Shown here: in pieces, positions 28,201-36,712 of the stretch
Layout of the letters: each line of letters starts with the position of its first letter
Numbering within the stretch: the stretch's first letter is position 1
Assembly (NCBI GenBank): GCA_947475095.1
Contig: CANJLG010000019.1
Coordinates: forward strand, 1-47,892
DNA from: Flavobacteriales bacterium
GTDB lineage: Bacteria; Bacteroidota; Bacteroidia; Flavobacteriales_D; Crocinitomicaceae
DNA: 47,892 nt
Reading direction: 5' to 3'
Made by a program: the position numbers and the translations under genes
The notes under the pieces: generated by a model
What the model was told of the DNA's origin: nothing
Databases searched by the model: none
The model's input: the letters and a program-made list of their open reading frames with translations, nothing else

Positions 28201-29612
28201 TATTACCATTGATTTTAGGATTGGTTATGCTCATCCTTCCGTCTGGTTGGTGTAAACTAGTTGGTGGTTTGGGTTCATTAGCATCCCTAGGAATAGCTAG
28301 CTATCACCTGATGGGCTTTGATCCATTAACACAAGTAGTTATGAGCAGCTCTATTGACAAAATGGCTTTTGGTCTCACCTTAAATTTTGGGTATGATTCG
28401 CTAGGATTAGTCATGATAATGCTAACAAATGCCATAATTCCTCTTATTTTACTAAGCAATTGGAATCGAGAATTAGCCGGAAATAAATTATTTACAGCAC
28501 TTGTCTTCTTCATGCAACTCGGATTACTAGGTGTCTTTACAGCACAAGATGGCATTATGTTTTACATATTCTGGGAATTTACACTACTGCCTATCTTCCT
28601 TATTCTTTATTGGTTTGGTGCTAAAGAGAATAATAAAGTACTTTTCAAATTCTTTATCTACACCTTAGTGGGATCACTAGCCATGTTATTATCTTTTATT
28701 GCTTTAGGAATCAATGCACAATCATTTGCTTACCAAGATTTAGTCAATGTGCAGCTCTCTCAAAAAATGGCTTGTTGGGTGATGAGCGGTTTCTTATTAG
28801 CATTCGCCATAAAAATTCCTCTTTTCCCTTTTCATACTTGGCAGCCGGCTACCTACACCTCTTCACCAATGGCCGGAACGATGTTGCTTTCAGCCTTAAT
28901 GTTGAAAATGGCACTTTATGGAATGATGAAATGGATGCTTCCGCTTACATCTGAGGGAATTGAAGTAATGAAATGGCCCGTTATTATTCTTGGTGCTATT
29001 GGGATTGTTTACGGAGCCGTTATTGCCATTAAACAAAATGATATTAAAACCTTATTTGCCTTTGCATCCATTAGCCATCTTGGCCTAATTGCAGCGGGAA
29101 TAATGGTCTTTAACACAGCAGCATGGAGCGGTGCTATTATTCAAATCATCAACCATAGCTTGATTTCTATTGGCTTATTCTTAGCAGCTGATATTCTTGA
29201 AAAAAGAACTGGCACCAGAAAACTAGACGAACTTGGGGGAATTGCTAAAATTGCTCCTCGCTTTGGGTTTTGGTTTGCTGCAATTGTATTTGCGGCCTTA
29301 TCGATTCCTTTTTCGGCAGGCTTTATCGGAGAGTTTATCTTAATTAAAGAACTTTTTAGTTTTCATGTTCTTATCGGTATTCTTGCTGTATCATCACTCA
29401 TATTGGGTGCCGTTTACATGCTTCGATCGTACCAATTAAGTATGTTTGGCCCACCAAAATTGACAAGTTTTCAAGATTTAACGTGGAATGAAACGGCGGT
29501 ATTTGTCGTTTTGTCTATATCGATACTAATAATTGGGTTATTTTCTACATATATCATAGACTATACAGCGCCCGCAATTCGAGTATTGACTGCTATTACA
29601 CCAACTAATTAA
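28188..29612 (+). CDS. nuoM: NADH-quinone oxidoreductase subunit M
   Basis: This is an antiporter-like proton-pumping subunit with about 14 helices. The start is TTG at 28188, within the nuoL 3' end. The next in-frame ATG (28227) would remove half of the first hydrophobic helix, so TTG is preferred. Motifs include F-Y-I-F-W-E-F-T-L-L-P-I-F with the conserved glutamate in helix 5. The usual W-L-P-D-A-H loop is replaced by T-W-Q-P-A-T-Y-T-S-S-P, a variant that I believe is common in flavobacteria. The length of 474 residues is normal. Confidence 0.94.
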   Translation: MELLILPLILGLVMLILPSGWCKLVGGLGSLASLGIASYHLMGFDPLTQVVMSSSIDKMAFGLTLNFGYDSLGLVMIMLTNAIIPLILLSNWNRELAGNKLFTALVFFMQLGLLGVFTAQDGIMFYIFWEFTLLPIFLILYWFGAKENNKVLFKFFIYTLVGSLAMLLSFIALGINAQSFAYQDLVNVQLSQKMACWVMSGFLLAFAIKIPLFPFHTWQPATYTSSPMAGTMLLSALMLKMALYGMMKWMLPLTSEGIEVMKWPVIILGAIGIVYGAVIAIKQNDIKTLFAFASISHLGLIAAGIMVFNTAAWSGAIIQIINHSLISIGLFLAADILEKRTGTRKLDELGGIAKIAPRFGFWFAAIVFAALSIPFSAGFIGEFILIKELFSFHVLIGILAVSSLILGAVYMLRSYQLSMFGPPKLTSFQDLTWNETAVFVVLSISILIIGLFSTYIIDYTAPAIRVLTAITPTN

Positions 29613-29628
29613 CTTATCATAGAATAAT

Positions 29629-30981
29629 ATGGATGCTTTAATTGTGATATTTATTACAGGATTAATTGGTTTATTTACAGGCCTACTTAAGAAACCTACG
29701 CTTAATTTAATTATTACCCTTTGTGGTTTAGCAGTTGCCTTTGCACTCCAATTAAATTATGGTTTTTATAAATCTCCCTTTGCGAATTATCAAGTCCTTG
29801 AATTTAATGTTCCCCAACTCTATTTTAGCCTTCTTGCCATTCTTTTTACCGCCGTTATTGTAGTTGGTGGATTTGGTTATTTTAAGCGCGACGCAAGTCA
29901 TACTGGCGATTACTATGGCTTATTATTGTTTTCGCTTTGTGGAGCAATCTGCTTAATTGGATTTACCGATTTATTTATGTTCTTCTTAGGATTGGAAATA
30001 TTATCCATACCAATTTATGTAATGGTTGGAATAAAAAAACAGGATGTGCTTTCTGCAGAGGCATCGATTAAGTACTTTTTTACTGGGGCTTTTGCTACTG
30101 CCATTTTATTATTCGGTATTGCATTACTCTATGGTGCAACAGGTTCATTCAATTTAAATGAAATCCGAACGGTTATTCAATCTGGGGAATACCACACCAG
30201 CTATTTATTGATTGGGATGCTATTCATGCTAGGCGCTTTTTTATTCAAAGTTGGCGCAGTACCTTTTCATTTTTGGGGACCCGATGTCTACCAAGGCGCA
30301 CCGGAAATTGTAACCGCTTTTATGGCTACAGTGGTGAAATTAGCCGCATTGGTTGCCTTTTATACACTATTTAATATAACTTTTCAGGAGCTTGGCTATT
30401 TTTGGATTGGGGCGCTTTATTTTGCCATTGCCTTATCGTTATTCTTAGGTTATCTGGGGGCTTTAAAACAAACGAAATTCAAAAGACTTCTTGCTTATTC
30501 AAGCATTAGTAATACCGGTTATGCCTTGTTTGCATTGCTATCCACCTCCCATTCTTCCCTTGCTAGCCTTTTGATTTTCTTAGTGGGATATGGATTTTCT
30601 ACTATTGCTCTACTTACGATTAGCATGGCAATTAGTAATGAGGACGATGAAATTGCTGCTTTCAAAGGAATTGGATATAAACACCCGTTCATCGGATTCA
30701 TCATGCTTATTTCACTATTATCATTGGCGGGAATTCCACCTCTAACTGGCTTTTTTGGGAAATTCTCATTACTCATGAATGCTTATAACAATCATCTTTG
30801 GCTTGTGATTTTAGCATTGATCAGCTCAGCGATCGGAGCCTTTCTTTACCTACGATTGATTGTTCTTTCGCTTACAAAAGATGAAAGCGACAAAAGTATC
30901 GCATTAAATTTATGGCAGTACCTTGTCTTGAGTATTTGTGCCATTGGCATCCTTGGCGGCGGATTCATTCTGGCGATATGA
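29629..30981 (+). CDS. nuoN: NADH-quinone oxidoreductase subunit N
   Basis: This is the third antiporter-like subunit of complex I and the last gene of the operon. The signature K-V-G-A-V-P-F-H-F-W-G-P-D-V-Y-Q-G-A-P is present, preceded by a G-L-E-I-L-S-I-P helix with the conserved glutamate. At 450 residues it is complete. It begins 16 nt after nuoM. No clear intrinsic terminator is visible after it. Confidence 0.97.
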   Translation: MDALIVIFITGLIGLFTGLLKKPTLNLIITLCGLAVAFALQLNYGFYKSPFANYQVLEFNVPQLYFSLLAILFTAVIVVGGFGYFKRDASHTGDYYGLLLFSLCGAICLIGFTDLFMFFLGLEILSIPIYVMVGIKKQDVLSAEASIKYFFTGAFATAILLFGIALLYGATGSFNLNEIRTVIQSGEYHTSYLLIGMLFMLGAFLFKVGAVPFHFWGPDVYQGAPEIVTAFMATVVKLAALVAFYTLFNITFQELGYFWIGALYFAIALSLFLGYLGALKQTKFKRLLAYSSISNTGYALFALLSTSHSSLASLLIFLVGYGFSTIALLTISMAISNEDDEIAAFKGIGYKHPFIGFIMLISLLSLAGIPPLTGFFGKFSLLMNAYNNHLWLVILALISSAIGAFLYLRLIVLSLTKDESDKSIALNLWQYLVLSICAIGILGGGFILAI

Positions 30982-31125
30982 TGCTTTACTCATAAATTTT
31001 AACTACCTTAACATAAATCAAATTAATTGACCATAAAAAGGTAATTAAAACTGCCAATTTTAATCAAAAATTGAAGGCGTATTTCACTTAGCCTAATAAG
31101 TGGATCATTAACTAAATTTCATATT

Positions 31126-31491
31126 ATGAAAGGTTTATTTATTCTTGCTGCAATAGTTATTAATATTAATTTATCTATGGCGCAAACTGCTTTATTTGAA
31201 AGCGAAAGCAATGTTATTTCTTATATGGATGGTAAAAAATTCTACAGCTCGGAAAATGGGATTGAAATTCAATATGGCTATATTTCAGCTTACAATACCT
31301 ATGGCATCACGGCAAGTAATAAAAATGGAGGTAAGTTCTATTTTATTAATGTAGATATTACAGCTTATGGTTCGTTTGCAGACTTATATGGTATGAGTTC
31401 AGAAGACGGGACTAATTTCGGATTCAGAGTATACAAAGGGAAAATTGTCATTGGAGAAGGAGAAGAAAAAGCTACGTTATATTTGAAATAA
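31126..31491 (+). CDS. Small exported protein of unknown function
   Basis: The protein has 121 residues with a signal peptide (M-K-G-L-F-I-L-A-A-I-V, cleavage probably after S-M-A-Q). The mature part of about 100 residues is rich in tyrosine, glycine and serine and looks all-beta. It has no cysteines and no recognisable domain. It stands alone between the nuo operon and the FISUMP gene, with 144 nt upstream and no exact TAnnTTTG element at a sensible distance. The signal peptide and normal codon use support a real gene. Confidence 0.7.
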   Translation: MKGLFILAAIVININLSMAQTALFESESNVISYMDGKKFYSSENGIEIQYGYISAYNTYGITASNKNGGKFYFINVDITAYGSFADLYGMSSEDGTNFGFRVYKGKIVIGEGEEKATLYLK

Positions 31492-31588
31492 GAACTGATT
31501 TTTCTTAATTAATTCTTTTCTAGCAGCGTTACAATTGCATCCAGTTTAATGCAATGTTAGCGTGATATCTTTACAAAGAACAGCTACG

Positions 31589-32338
31589 TTAATTGTGTTT
31601 TTTTAATTTTTCCTGGTACAGCTCATATTCGGACTTTACTGCTTCTGACTCTGTAATAATAACGGGTTCAATTCCGTAAATACAACGAACATAAAAACCA
31701 GTGCGCTTATTTTCTTTTTTAAATAACATATCATTTAGCTGTGATTGAAAATAAATTGAATAACTTGAATAAGCATTACTTTTGGAATAACCGTAATAGG
31801 TAATTGTATCCCTGGACCAAAGTCCAACCGAATTACCTATACCATCATAGGAGCCATTTAGCATGCGCGAACCGCCGGGTAAAATCGACATGCCATATTG
31901 ATCTTCCCCCACTCCATTATTTGTCCATGAATGATTACTTTTCAATTTAATGCTAGATACTCCCAAATCCTGATAGTTACTTATACCACGATTTAAAAAG
32001 TTACATAGAATCGCCCAATCAATATCATTTGCAACTCTAAATCCTTCTGGAGCCAAACCTCGAGGGTCAGCCATGGCAAACCAGTTATAAATTGCTCCGT
32101 ATGTTTCCCCATTTCGTGGATCATTATTGTAATAGCAATAAGCGGGTACTCCATTGGAATGGCAACGAATCCATTCGTCATTATTTGTTACATATCGAAT
32201 TGGATCTCCATTTCGGAAAGTGACTACATTCAAATTCTTAGTAGCCCACGTTTGATAATTAATTTGAGTAAGACCTAAATTCTGGGCAGAAAAAACATTG
32301 CCTAAGAGAAAAAATAAAAAAGTAATCCTATGTTTCAT
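31589..32338 (-). CDS. Exported protein with FISUMP domain
   Basis: After a signal peptide (residues 1 to about 19, ending F-S-A-Q) the protein shows the hallmarks of the FISUMP ('Fibrobacter succinogenes major paralogous') domain: W-A-T-K-N-L-N-V near the start, Y-G-A-I-Y-N-W-F-A, then L-A-P-E-G-F-R-V-A, an L-P-G-G-S-R segment and a closing G-F-Y-V-R-C-I. At 249 residues it is a single-domain member. The short charged tail is not a type IX sorting domain. The domain has no established biochemical role. Four cysteines could form disulphides. Confidence 0.85.
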   Translation of the reverse strand: MKHRITFLFFLLGNVFSAQNLGLTQINYQTWATKNLNVVTFRNGDPIRYVTNNDEWIRCHSNGVPAYCYYNNDPRNGETYGAIYNWFAMADPRGLAPEGFRVANDIDWAILCNFLNRGISNYQDLGVSSIKLKSNHSWTNNGVGEDQYGMSILPGGSRMLNGSYDGIGNSVGLWSRDTITYYGYSKSNAYSSYSIYFQSQLNDMLFKKENKRTGFYVRCIYGIEPVIITESEAVKSEYELYQEKLKKHN

Positions 32339-32482
32339 TACCCTTTAATAAAATAATGAATCAAGGTTACAACTTTATAATAAAGTTATAAAATAAAAGT
32401 CTGCCCATTAATAGTATCGAACGTTTTTAATGGATGAATCCTACCGTTATTATTTTCGATAATTGATTGTTTGAAGCCGATT

Positions 32483-33784
32483 TTAAGACTCAGTATCACT
32501 TGACTCCTCAGAAGAAGAAATCGCATCGAATTTTGCTTTTATCGTTGGGTTTCCACGGGTTAATTTTTTTATTGTCAGGTCTTCTGCTTTATTGTTAGCA
32601 AGCCTTAAATTATCTTGAGATCCCAAAAGATTATCCTTGGTTTTTTGAAGCGCCGCAATAGATTTATCGATACTATCGATAGCAACCATAAATTTTTCGG
32701 AAGCTAAGCGGTAATTTTTACCAAAGGAATTTCTAAAATCATCCAGTTGATTCTCAAAGTTACTGATGTCAACATTCTGACTTTTAATCAGCGCTAGTTC
32801 CGCCTTGTAAGTTAATGCGTTCATGGCAGCATTTCGAAGGATCGTTATGATTGGAATGAAAAATTGAGGTCTAACTACATACATTTTATCTTTTTTGTAT
32901 GACACGTCTACAATGCCCGAATTATATAATTCACTGTCAGCTTCTAATAAAGAAACCAGGACAGCGTATTCACATTTTTTTTCCAAACGATCTTTATCTA
33001 ATTCATTAAAAAAATCCTCATTCTTCTTTTTAGTAGCCGTTTGATCTGCTTCATTTTTCATCTCAAACATGATTGAAATAATTTCATTGCCGCTAGCATC
33101 ATTTTCTCTATAGATATAATCACCTTTGCTTCCAGAACTTGCATTGTTATCTTTTTCGAAATGGGCTTTTTGAAAAGCTGTAGCGCGAAGTTTGTTAAAC
33201 TCATTTTCACAATGTTGTTCTAATGATTCCCCAATCATTTTGGTAGAGAGCTTCATTTTCATATCTCTTACACGGGTAATCTCTTCATCTTTAAATCTTA
33301 TAATAGCCTCTTTACTTTGAATTTCTGTTGAATATTGCTGCTTAAGAGAATTCTCCGAATTTTCTTTTTCTAAGTCTTTATTTTTTAATGTATTGAGTAA
33401 ATCATCTCTTTCTTTTTCAATTTTTTGAACGGCTTCATTAACAGCTAATTTTTTTTCAATTTCGGTATTTTCAACTTTAGACCGCATATCCGAAAGTGCT
33501 TGGTCTTTTTCAGCTAGTTTTTGAGTAAGGAGAAGCTCATTATTAGCCTTTAAGGCAGAAATTTCTTGGTTTTTGATACTGACCTCTTGCTGTAATTTGT
33601 TATTCGACTCAGACAAGGCTAACTTAACAGCATTCTCTTTATCTTTTAAGGCTAATTCTTCTCTTATTTTTAACTCTTGATCGAATTCTTGATCCCTTAC
33701 TTGTTTAACGATTTCAGCGAAACCAGATTGATCTATGGTGAACTTATTTTTACAATGAGGGCAACTAATTTCATTCATAATCAT
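32483..33784 (-). CDS. DUF2130 protein with long coiled coil
   Basis: The N-terminus has a zinc-ribbon-like half motif C8-P-H-C11. It is followed by a long heptad-rich region of glutamate, lysine and leucine (about residues 25-190) that should form a coiled coil. The C-terminal half carries the DUF2130 signature region, with [10 protein letters not shown] followed by F-F-N-E-L-D-K-D-R and a Y-A-V-L-V-S strand. The x-x-F-E-x-K pattern on a strand recalls PD-(D/E)XK nucleases, but this is inference. There is no signal peptide, so it is cytoplasmic. At 433 residues it matches the usual family size. Its role is unknown. Confidence 0.88.
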   Translation of the reverse strand: MIMNEISCPHCKNKFTIDQSGFAEIVKQVRDQEFDQELKIREELALKDKENAVKLALSESNNKLQQEVSIKNQEISALKANNELLLTQKLAEKDQALSDMRSKVENTEIEKKLAVNEAVQKIEKERDDLLNTLKNKDLEKENSENSLKQQYSTEIQSKEAIIRFKDEEITRVRDMKMKLSTKMIGESLEQHCENEFNKLRATAFQKAHFEKDNNASSGSKGDYIYRENDASGNEIISIMFEMKNEADQTATKKKNEDFFNELDKDRLEKKCEYAVLVSLLEADSELYNSGIVDVSYKKDKMYVVRPQFFIPIITILRNAAMNALTYKAELALIKSQNVDISNFENQLDDFRNSFGKNYRLASEKFMVAIDSIDKSIAALQKTKDNLLGSQDNLRLANNKAEDLTIKKLTRGNPTIKAKFDAISSSEESSDTES

Positions 33785-33858
33785 TCGAATTATTAAGATT
33801 TATATTAGGGTAAAATTTGTTAATCAAAAAATCAAAAACTTCTCAATTGGATTTAATT

Positions 33859-33866
33859 CAAATATA
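33859..33866 (-). promoter_or_regulatory. Candidate -7 element TATATTTG for the DUF2130 gene
   Basis: This is an exact TAnnTTTG match on the minus strand, 74 nt before the ATG at 33784. The distance is longer than for other genes here, so confidence is lower. Confidence 0.35.
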
Positions 33867-33963
33867 ATAAAAATAGTATCTGCTGCAGGAACTTATCGCT
33901 ACATATGCATACTAAATTATATTATGGTATACGTTAAAGCCAGAGAAAATATCGCAGCGGTAA

Positions 33964-34563
33964 TTAATGCTTTTTTCTACCAAAAAGTACTCGAGGGACT
34001 GCATTAGGTTCTTCTCTCAAGTATTTTTCCAAGTCACCATAAACAACTTGAAACGAATGCTCATCAAATTGAGCGCGTGAATGATAAACCAAATCTTCTA
34101 TCAATTCATTAGGAGTACTGATAAGAAAAGCGTAGCCTGAGTTAATCTTGGTCACGCGCAATAACTTCTTTATGGCATCGGTGCAGTTGTTGGTAAATAA
34201 AGACCACCCTTTCTTTATATTCCAATAATCGCTTAGCTTTTCCAATTTAGACAAAGACGGTTTCTGTGCTTTTAATTTTAAAACCAACATTGGCTTCTGC
34301 TTTTGATGTTTGAGTACATCTCTGTCGTAGTTGAGGGCAGTGGTATAATGAATATCCTTGACTTTGTATCCGCCACCATCCCCATTTCTATATTTAGTGT
34401 AATACATTAAATGAGATGAATCATCGCCAAATGCAATACTGATATGACCTGCACCAGAATGTGTCTGAGCACTGGAATAAACGAATAAGTAAATTTCAAA
34501 GTCACCAGCCTGAGCATTTAGGCTAATAAAAAAAAGCAAGAAGCCAACTAAAGAAGTACGCAT
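33964..34563 (-). CDS. Exported protein, possible permuted papain-like (NlpC/P60-type) fold
   Basis: A signal peptide (1 to about 19, ending N-A-Q-A) leads to a 180-residue mature protein. Two spaced motifs stand out: S-G-A-G-H-I-S-I-A-F-G with H40, and L-F-T-N-N-C-T-D-A-I with C127. A histidine followed by an N-C motif is the order seen in circularly permuted NlpC/P60-like and DUF4105-like proteins, where the pair forms a thiol active site. That reading is inference. A tyrosine-rich segment between them and a basic end (G-R-K-K-H) complete the protein. It lies alone, with a strong -7 element just upstream. Confidence 0.75.
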   Translation of the reverse strand: MRTSLVGFLLFFISLNAQAGDFEIYLFVYSSAQTHSGAGHISIAFGDDSSHLMYYTKYRNGDGGGYKVKDIHYTTALNYDRDVLKHQKQKPMLVLKLKAQKPSLSKLEKLSDYWNIKKGWSLFTNNCTDAIKKLLRVTKINSGYAFLISTPNELIEDLVYHSRAQFDEHSFQVVYGDLEKYLREEPNAVPRVLFGRKKH

Positions 34564-34580
34564 TTGACAGCCTATTTAAA

Positions 34581-34588
34581 CAAATCTA
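34581..34588 (-). promoter_or_regulatory. Candidate -7 element TAGATTTG
   Basis: This is an exact TAnnTTTG match on the minus strand, 17 nt before the ATG at 34563. Confidence 0.55.
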
Positions 34589-34719
34589 ATAAATAAATGG
34601 GATAATGAATAGGAATTTTTAGGGGTTTCCTAAATATTCAAACTAATGATTCAAAGGGATTTAAGTAGATTGGTAAAATCATTTCAAGGTAGATCTATAC
34701 TATAAAAACTAAAAATGTG

Positions 34720-34727
34720 TATATTTG
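34720..34727 (+). promoter_or_regulatory. Candidate -7 element TATATTTG for tRNA-Met
   Basis: This is an exact TAnnTTTG match ending 13 nt before the first base of the mature tRNA, a good distance for a tRNA promoter with a very short leader. Confidence 0.6.
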
Positions 34728-34740
34728 CAGACTCAAAAAC

Positions 34741-34814
34741 GGCGAGGTAGCTCAGTTGGTTAGAGCGCAGGATTCATAACCCTGAGGCCGAGAGTTCAAA
34801 TCTCTCTCTCGCTA
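34741..34814 (+). tRNA. tRNA-Met (anticodon CAT)
   Basis: The cloverleaf can be drawn fully: acceptor GGCGAGG/TCTCGCT with two G-U pairs; T8-A9; D stem GCTC/GAGC; anticodon stem CAGGA/CCCTG with one A-C mismatch; loop TTCATAA with CAT at 34775-34777; T stem GAGAG/CTCTC with loop TTCAAAT; discriminator A. CCA is not encoded. The first base pairs (as a G-U wobble) with position 72, unlike initiator tRNA. The closest reading is elongator methionine; an Ile-lysidine tRNA with the same anticodon is the alternative. Confidence 0.93.
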
Positions 34815-34815
34815 C

Positions 34816-34847
34816 AAAAAGGTCAATCGAAAGGTTGACCTTTTTTT
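34816..34847 (+). terminator. Intrinsic terminator after tRNA-Met
   Basis: AAAAAGGTCAATC at 34816-34828 pairs with GGTTGACCTTTTT at 34833-34845 (one G-U), closed by a GAAA tetraloop, and runs into a T tract to 34847. It begins 2 nt after the tRNA. Confidence 0.9.
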
Positions 34848-35009
34848 AATAACACTGATTTCGTAAATATTCTTTATTCTTCGAGCGCCAATGCCTTCTA
34901 TTATTCAAATGTGATAAACATACGCATTGTCAAGCACTCATCGTTGAGCTGAAAATAATAACTCAGTTACTCTAACGAAAGCAACTCATTTTTTCAAGGA
35001 TAAAAAAGT
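34848..35009. other. Intergenic stretch with no recognised element
   Basis: This part of the 278-nt gap between the tRNA and the sialidase-like gene is AT-rich. I see no open frame of note, no strong hairpin and no repeat in it. Confidence 0.5.
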
Positions 35010-35038
35010 TTTGCGCTCTAAATTTCGTGCTAAATTTG
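35010..35038 (+). promoter_or_regulatory. Promoter candidate for the sialidase-like gene
   Basis: TTTG at 35010-35013 and TAAATTTG at 35031-35038 are separated by 17 nt. Both elements match the Bacteroidota consensus, making this the best two-part promoter in the window, although the spacing is a little short. The leader would be about 45-50 nt. Confidence 0.6.
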
Positions 35039-35092
35039 TACGAAATAATTGAGTAAATAAATTATTGTAAATCGCCTTTTTATAATAAAACT

Positions 35093-36658
35093 ATGTCGAA
35101 AATACTTTGCAATATCTTTCTTTTATTAAGTCTCGCTGCTTATTCCCAAAACACCTTGGTATCTGGTGGAAATATATTTGAAGGGGAACCTTATCTAGTA
35201 ATTAATCCTCAAAATCAACAACATCTTGTAGCTGCATGGATGGGATTTCAAATCAATCAGAAAATTTGTATAAAATCGGCTGTATCTATGGATGGAGGAA
35301 ATAATTGGTCCTCTCCAATAGCACAAAATCATGAAGAAGCGACAAATTCTTCTGCAGACGTTTCACTTGCATTTAATTCTGCTGGTGCTTTATTTATGTG
35401 TTACATCGATTACGATAATGAGCTTTTTACCAATGGTCAAATCATCATTCGAAAATCAGTAGACGGAGGCTTCAATTGGTCAAATAGTATAGAGGTGATA
35501 AATATCACAGATTGTCCAACTAAACTTTGCGTCGATAGACCATGGATGGTTATTGATAAATCGGGAGGAATTCATGATGGAACAATCTATGTTAGTTCGA
35601 TGAATGCGAAACAGCCTACACTCATATCACCACCCTATTTTCCTTACTTGAGTGTAAGCAAAAATGCAGGGCTGAGTTTTGAAACGCCACGTTATTTGGA
35701 TACCATTAATTTTTTAGCGGGAAGTGTCATACCACAAGTTATGGCTTCTCCAGCAGTAAGTGCTGACGGAACTTTTTATGCTGTTTACCCTAGCTATGAA
35801 ACCAGTCAAAGTGTTCTACCAAGATACTTACTCGCAAAGTCAAACACGCAAGGTTTAGCCATTAATCACAGCACTGCATATCAAGGATTAAATTTTGGAG
35901 TGCAGAATGACCTACTTAAACGGGGAAGTCTTTTAAAAGCAGATCCATCTAACTCCTCACATCTAGCCTATTTTTTTCTAAGCGAAATAAATGACGGTGC
36001 TGATGTTTATTTCACTGAAACGACAGATGCCGGAATTACGTGGACAACCATGCAACGTATTAATCAAGATCCAATTGCCAATGGGAAATTACAAGATTTG
36101 CTATGGGCAGACTTTGATGTAGATGGCGATCTTCTTGTTTGTTGGAGAGATCGAAGAAATGGCATAGGAACAAGTTATGCCGAATCAACGGAAATTTATG
36201 CAGCGGTTCGTCCAAAGGACTCGCTAAATTTCAACATAGATTACCCCATAAGTTCACAACAAATTCAGCATGACCAAGTGCTCACAAACAGTGGAAATGA
36301 TTTCATGCACACATGCTTAATGAACGATACAGCCTATGCTGTTTGGGGTGATGTGCGCACTGGCACATTAAAAATTTATCTTAATAAATGGAACATTTTC
36401 AGTCAAGTTGGCTCCATTTCTGAAATCCCTACAGATCAATCAATTCAAATCATCCCTAATCCGAGTAATCTTACCATTCAAATACCCGCAAATTTAATTG
36501 GAGAAACGTATACTATTTTCAGTTTAACCGGGAGTGCTATTATCAAAAAAGAAGTAGTAGATGAATTTATTGATATTTCCGCTTTAGCAAAAGGAAGTTA
36601 TTTCTTGCAAATAATTAAAGATGCAAATTGCTTCAAATCTACATTTATAAAAGAATAA
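35093..36658 (+). CDS. Secreted sialidase-like Asp-box protein with type IX sorting domain
   Basis: A signal peptide (1 to about 19, ending A-A-Y-S-Q) is followed by a six-bladed-propeller-type region with Asp-box (BNR) motifs S-M-D-G-G-N-N-W (65-72), S-V-D-G-G-F-N-W (122-129) and T-D-A-G-I-T-W (about 311-317); S-K-N-A-G-L-S-F is a degenerate one. The last 75 residues, from I-I-P-N-P-S to a short basic end, form a type A type IX sorting domain. True sialidases need an arginine triad and a tyrosine/glutamate pair that I cannot assign here, so enzyme activity is not established. It may be a carbohydrate-binding or structural surface protein. It is 521 residues long and stands as a single gene. 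Confidence 0.85.
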   Translation: MSKILCNIFLLLSLAAYSQNTLVSGGNIFEGEPYLVINPQNQQHLVAAWMGFQINQKICIKSAVSMDGGNNWSSPIAQNHEEATNSSADVSLAFNSAGALFMCYIDYDNELFTNGQIIIRKSVDGGFNWSNSIEVINITDCPTKLCVDRPWMVIDKSGGIHDGTIYVSSMNAKQPTLISPPYFPYLSVSKNAGLSFETPRYLDTINFLAGSVIPQVMASPAVSADGTFYAVYPSYETSQSVLPRYLLAKSNTQGLAINHSTAYQGLNFGVQNDLLKRGSLLKADPSNSSHLAYFFLSEINDGADVYFTETTDAGITWTTMQRINQDPIANGKLQDLLWADFDVDGDLLVCWRDRRNGIGTSYAESTEIYAAVRPKDSLNFNIDYPISSQQIQHDQVLTNSGNDFMHTCLMNDTAYAVWGDVRTGTLKIYLNKWNIFSQVGSISEIPTDQSIQIIPNPSNLTIQIPANLIGETYTIFSLTGSAIIKKEVVDEFIDISALAKGSYFLQIIKDANCFKSTFIKE

Positions 36659-36712
36659 AATGGGTAGCTTACTTGGTCTGAATTTGTGAAGTATTATAAC
36701 AACAAAACCTAC

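Noticed and set aside
30982..31125. Terminator or promoter after nuoN
   Set aside because: TACCTT and AAGGTA can pair only across a loop of about 30 nt, and TAAATTTC just 6 nt before the next ATG is too close and has a mismatch.
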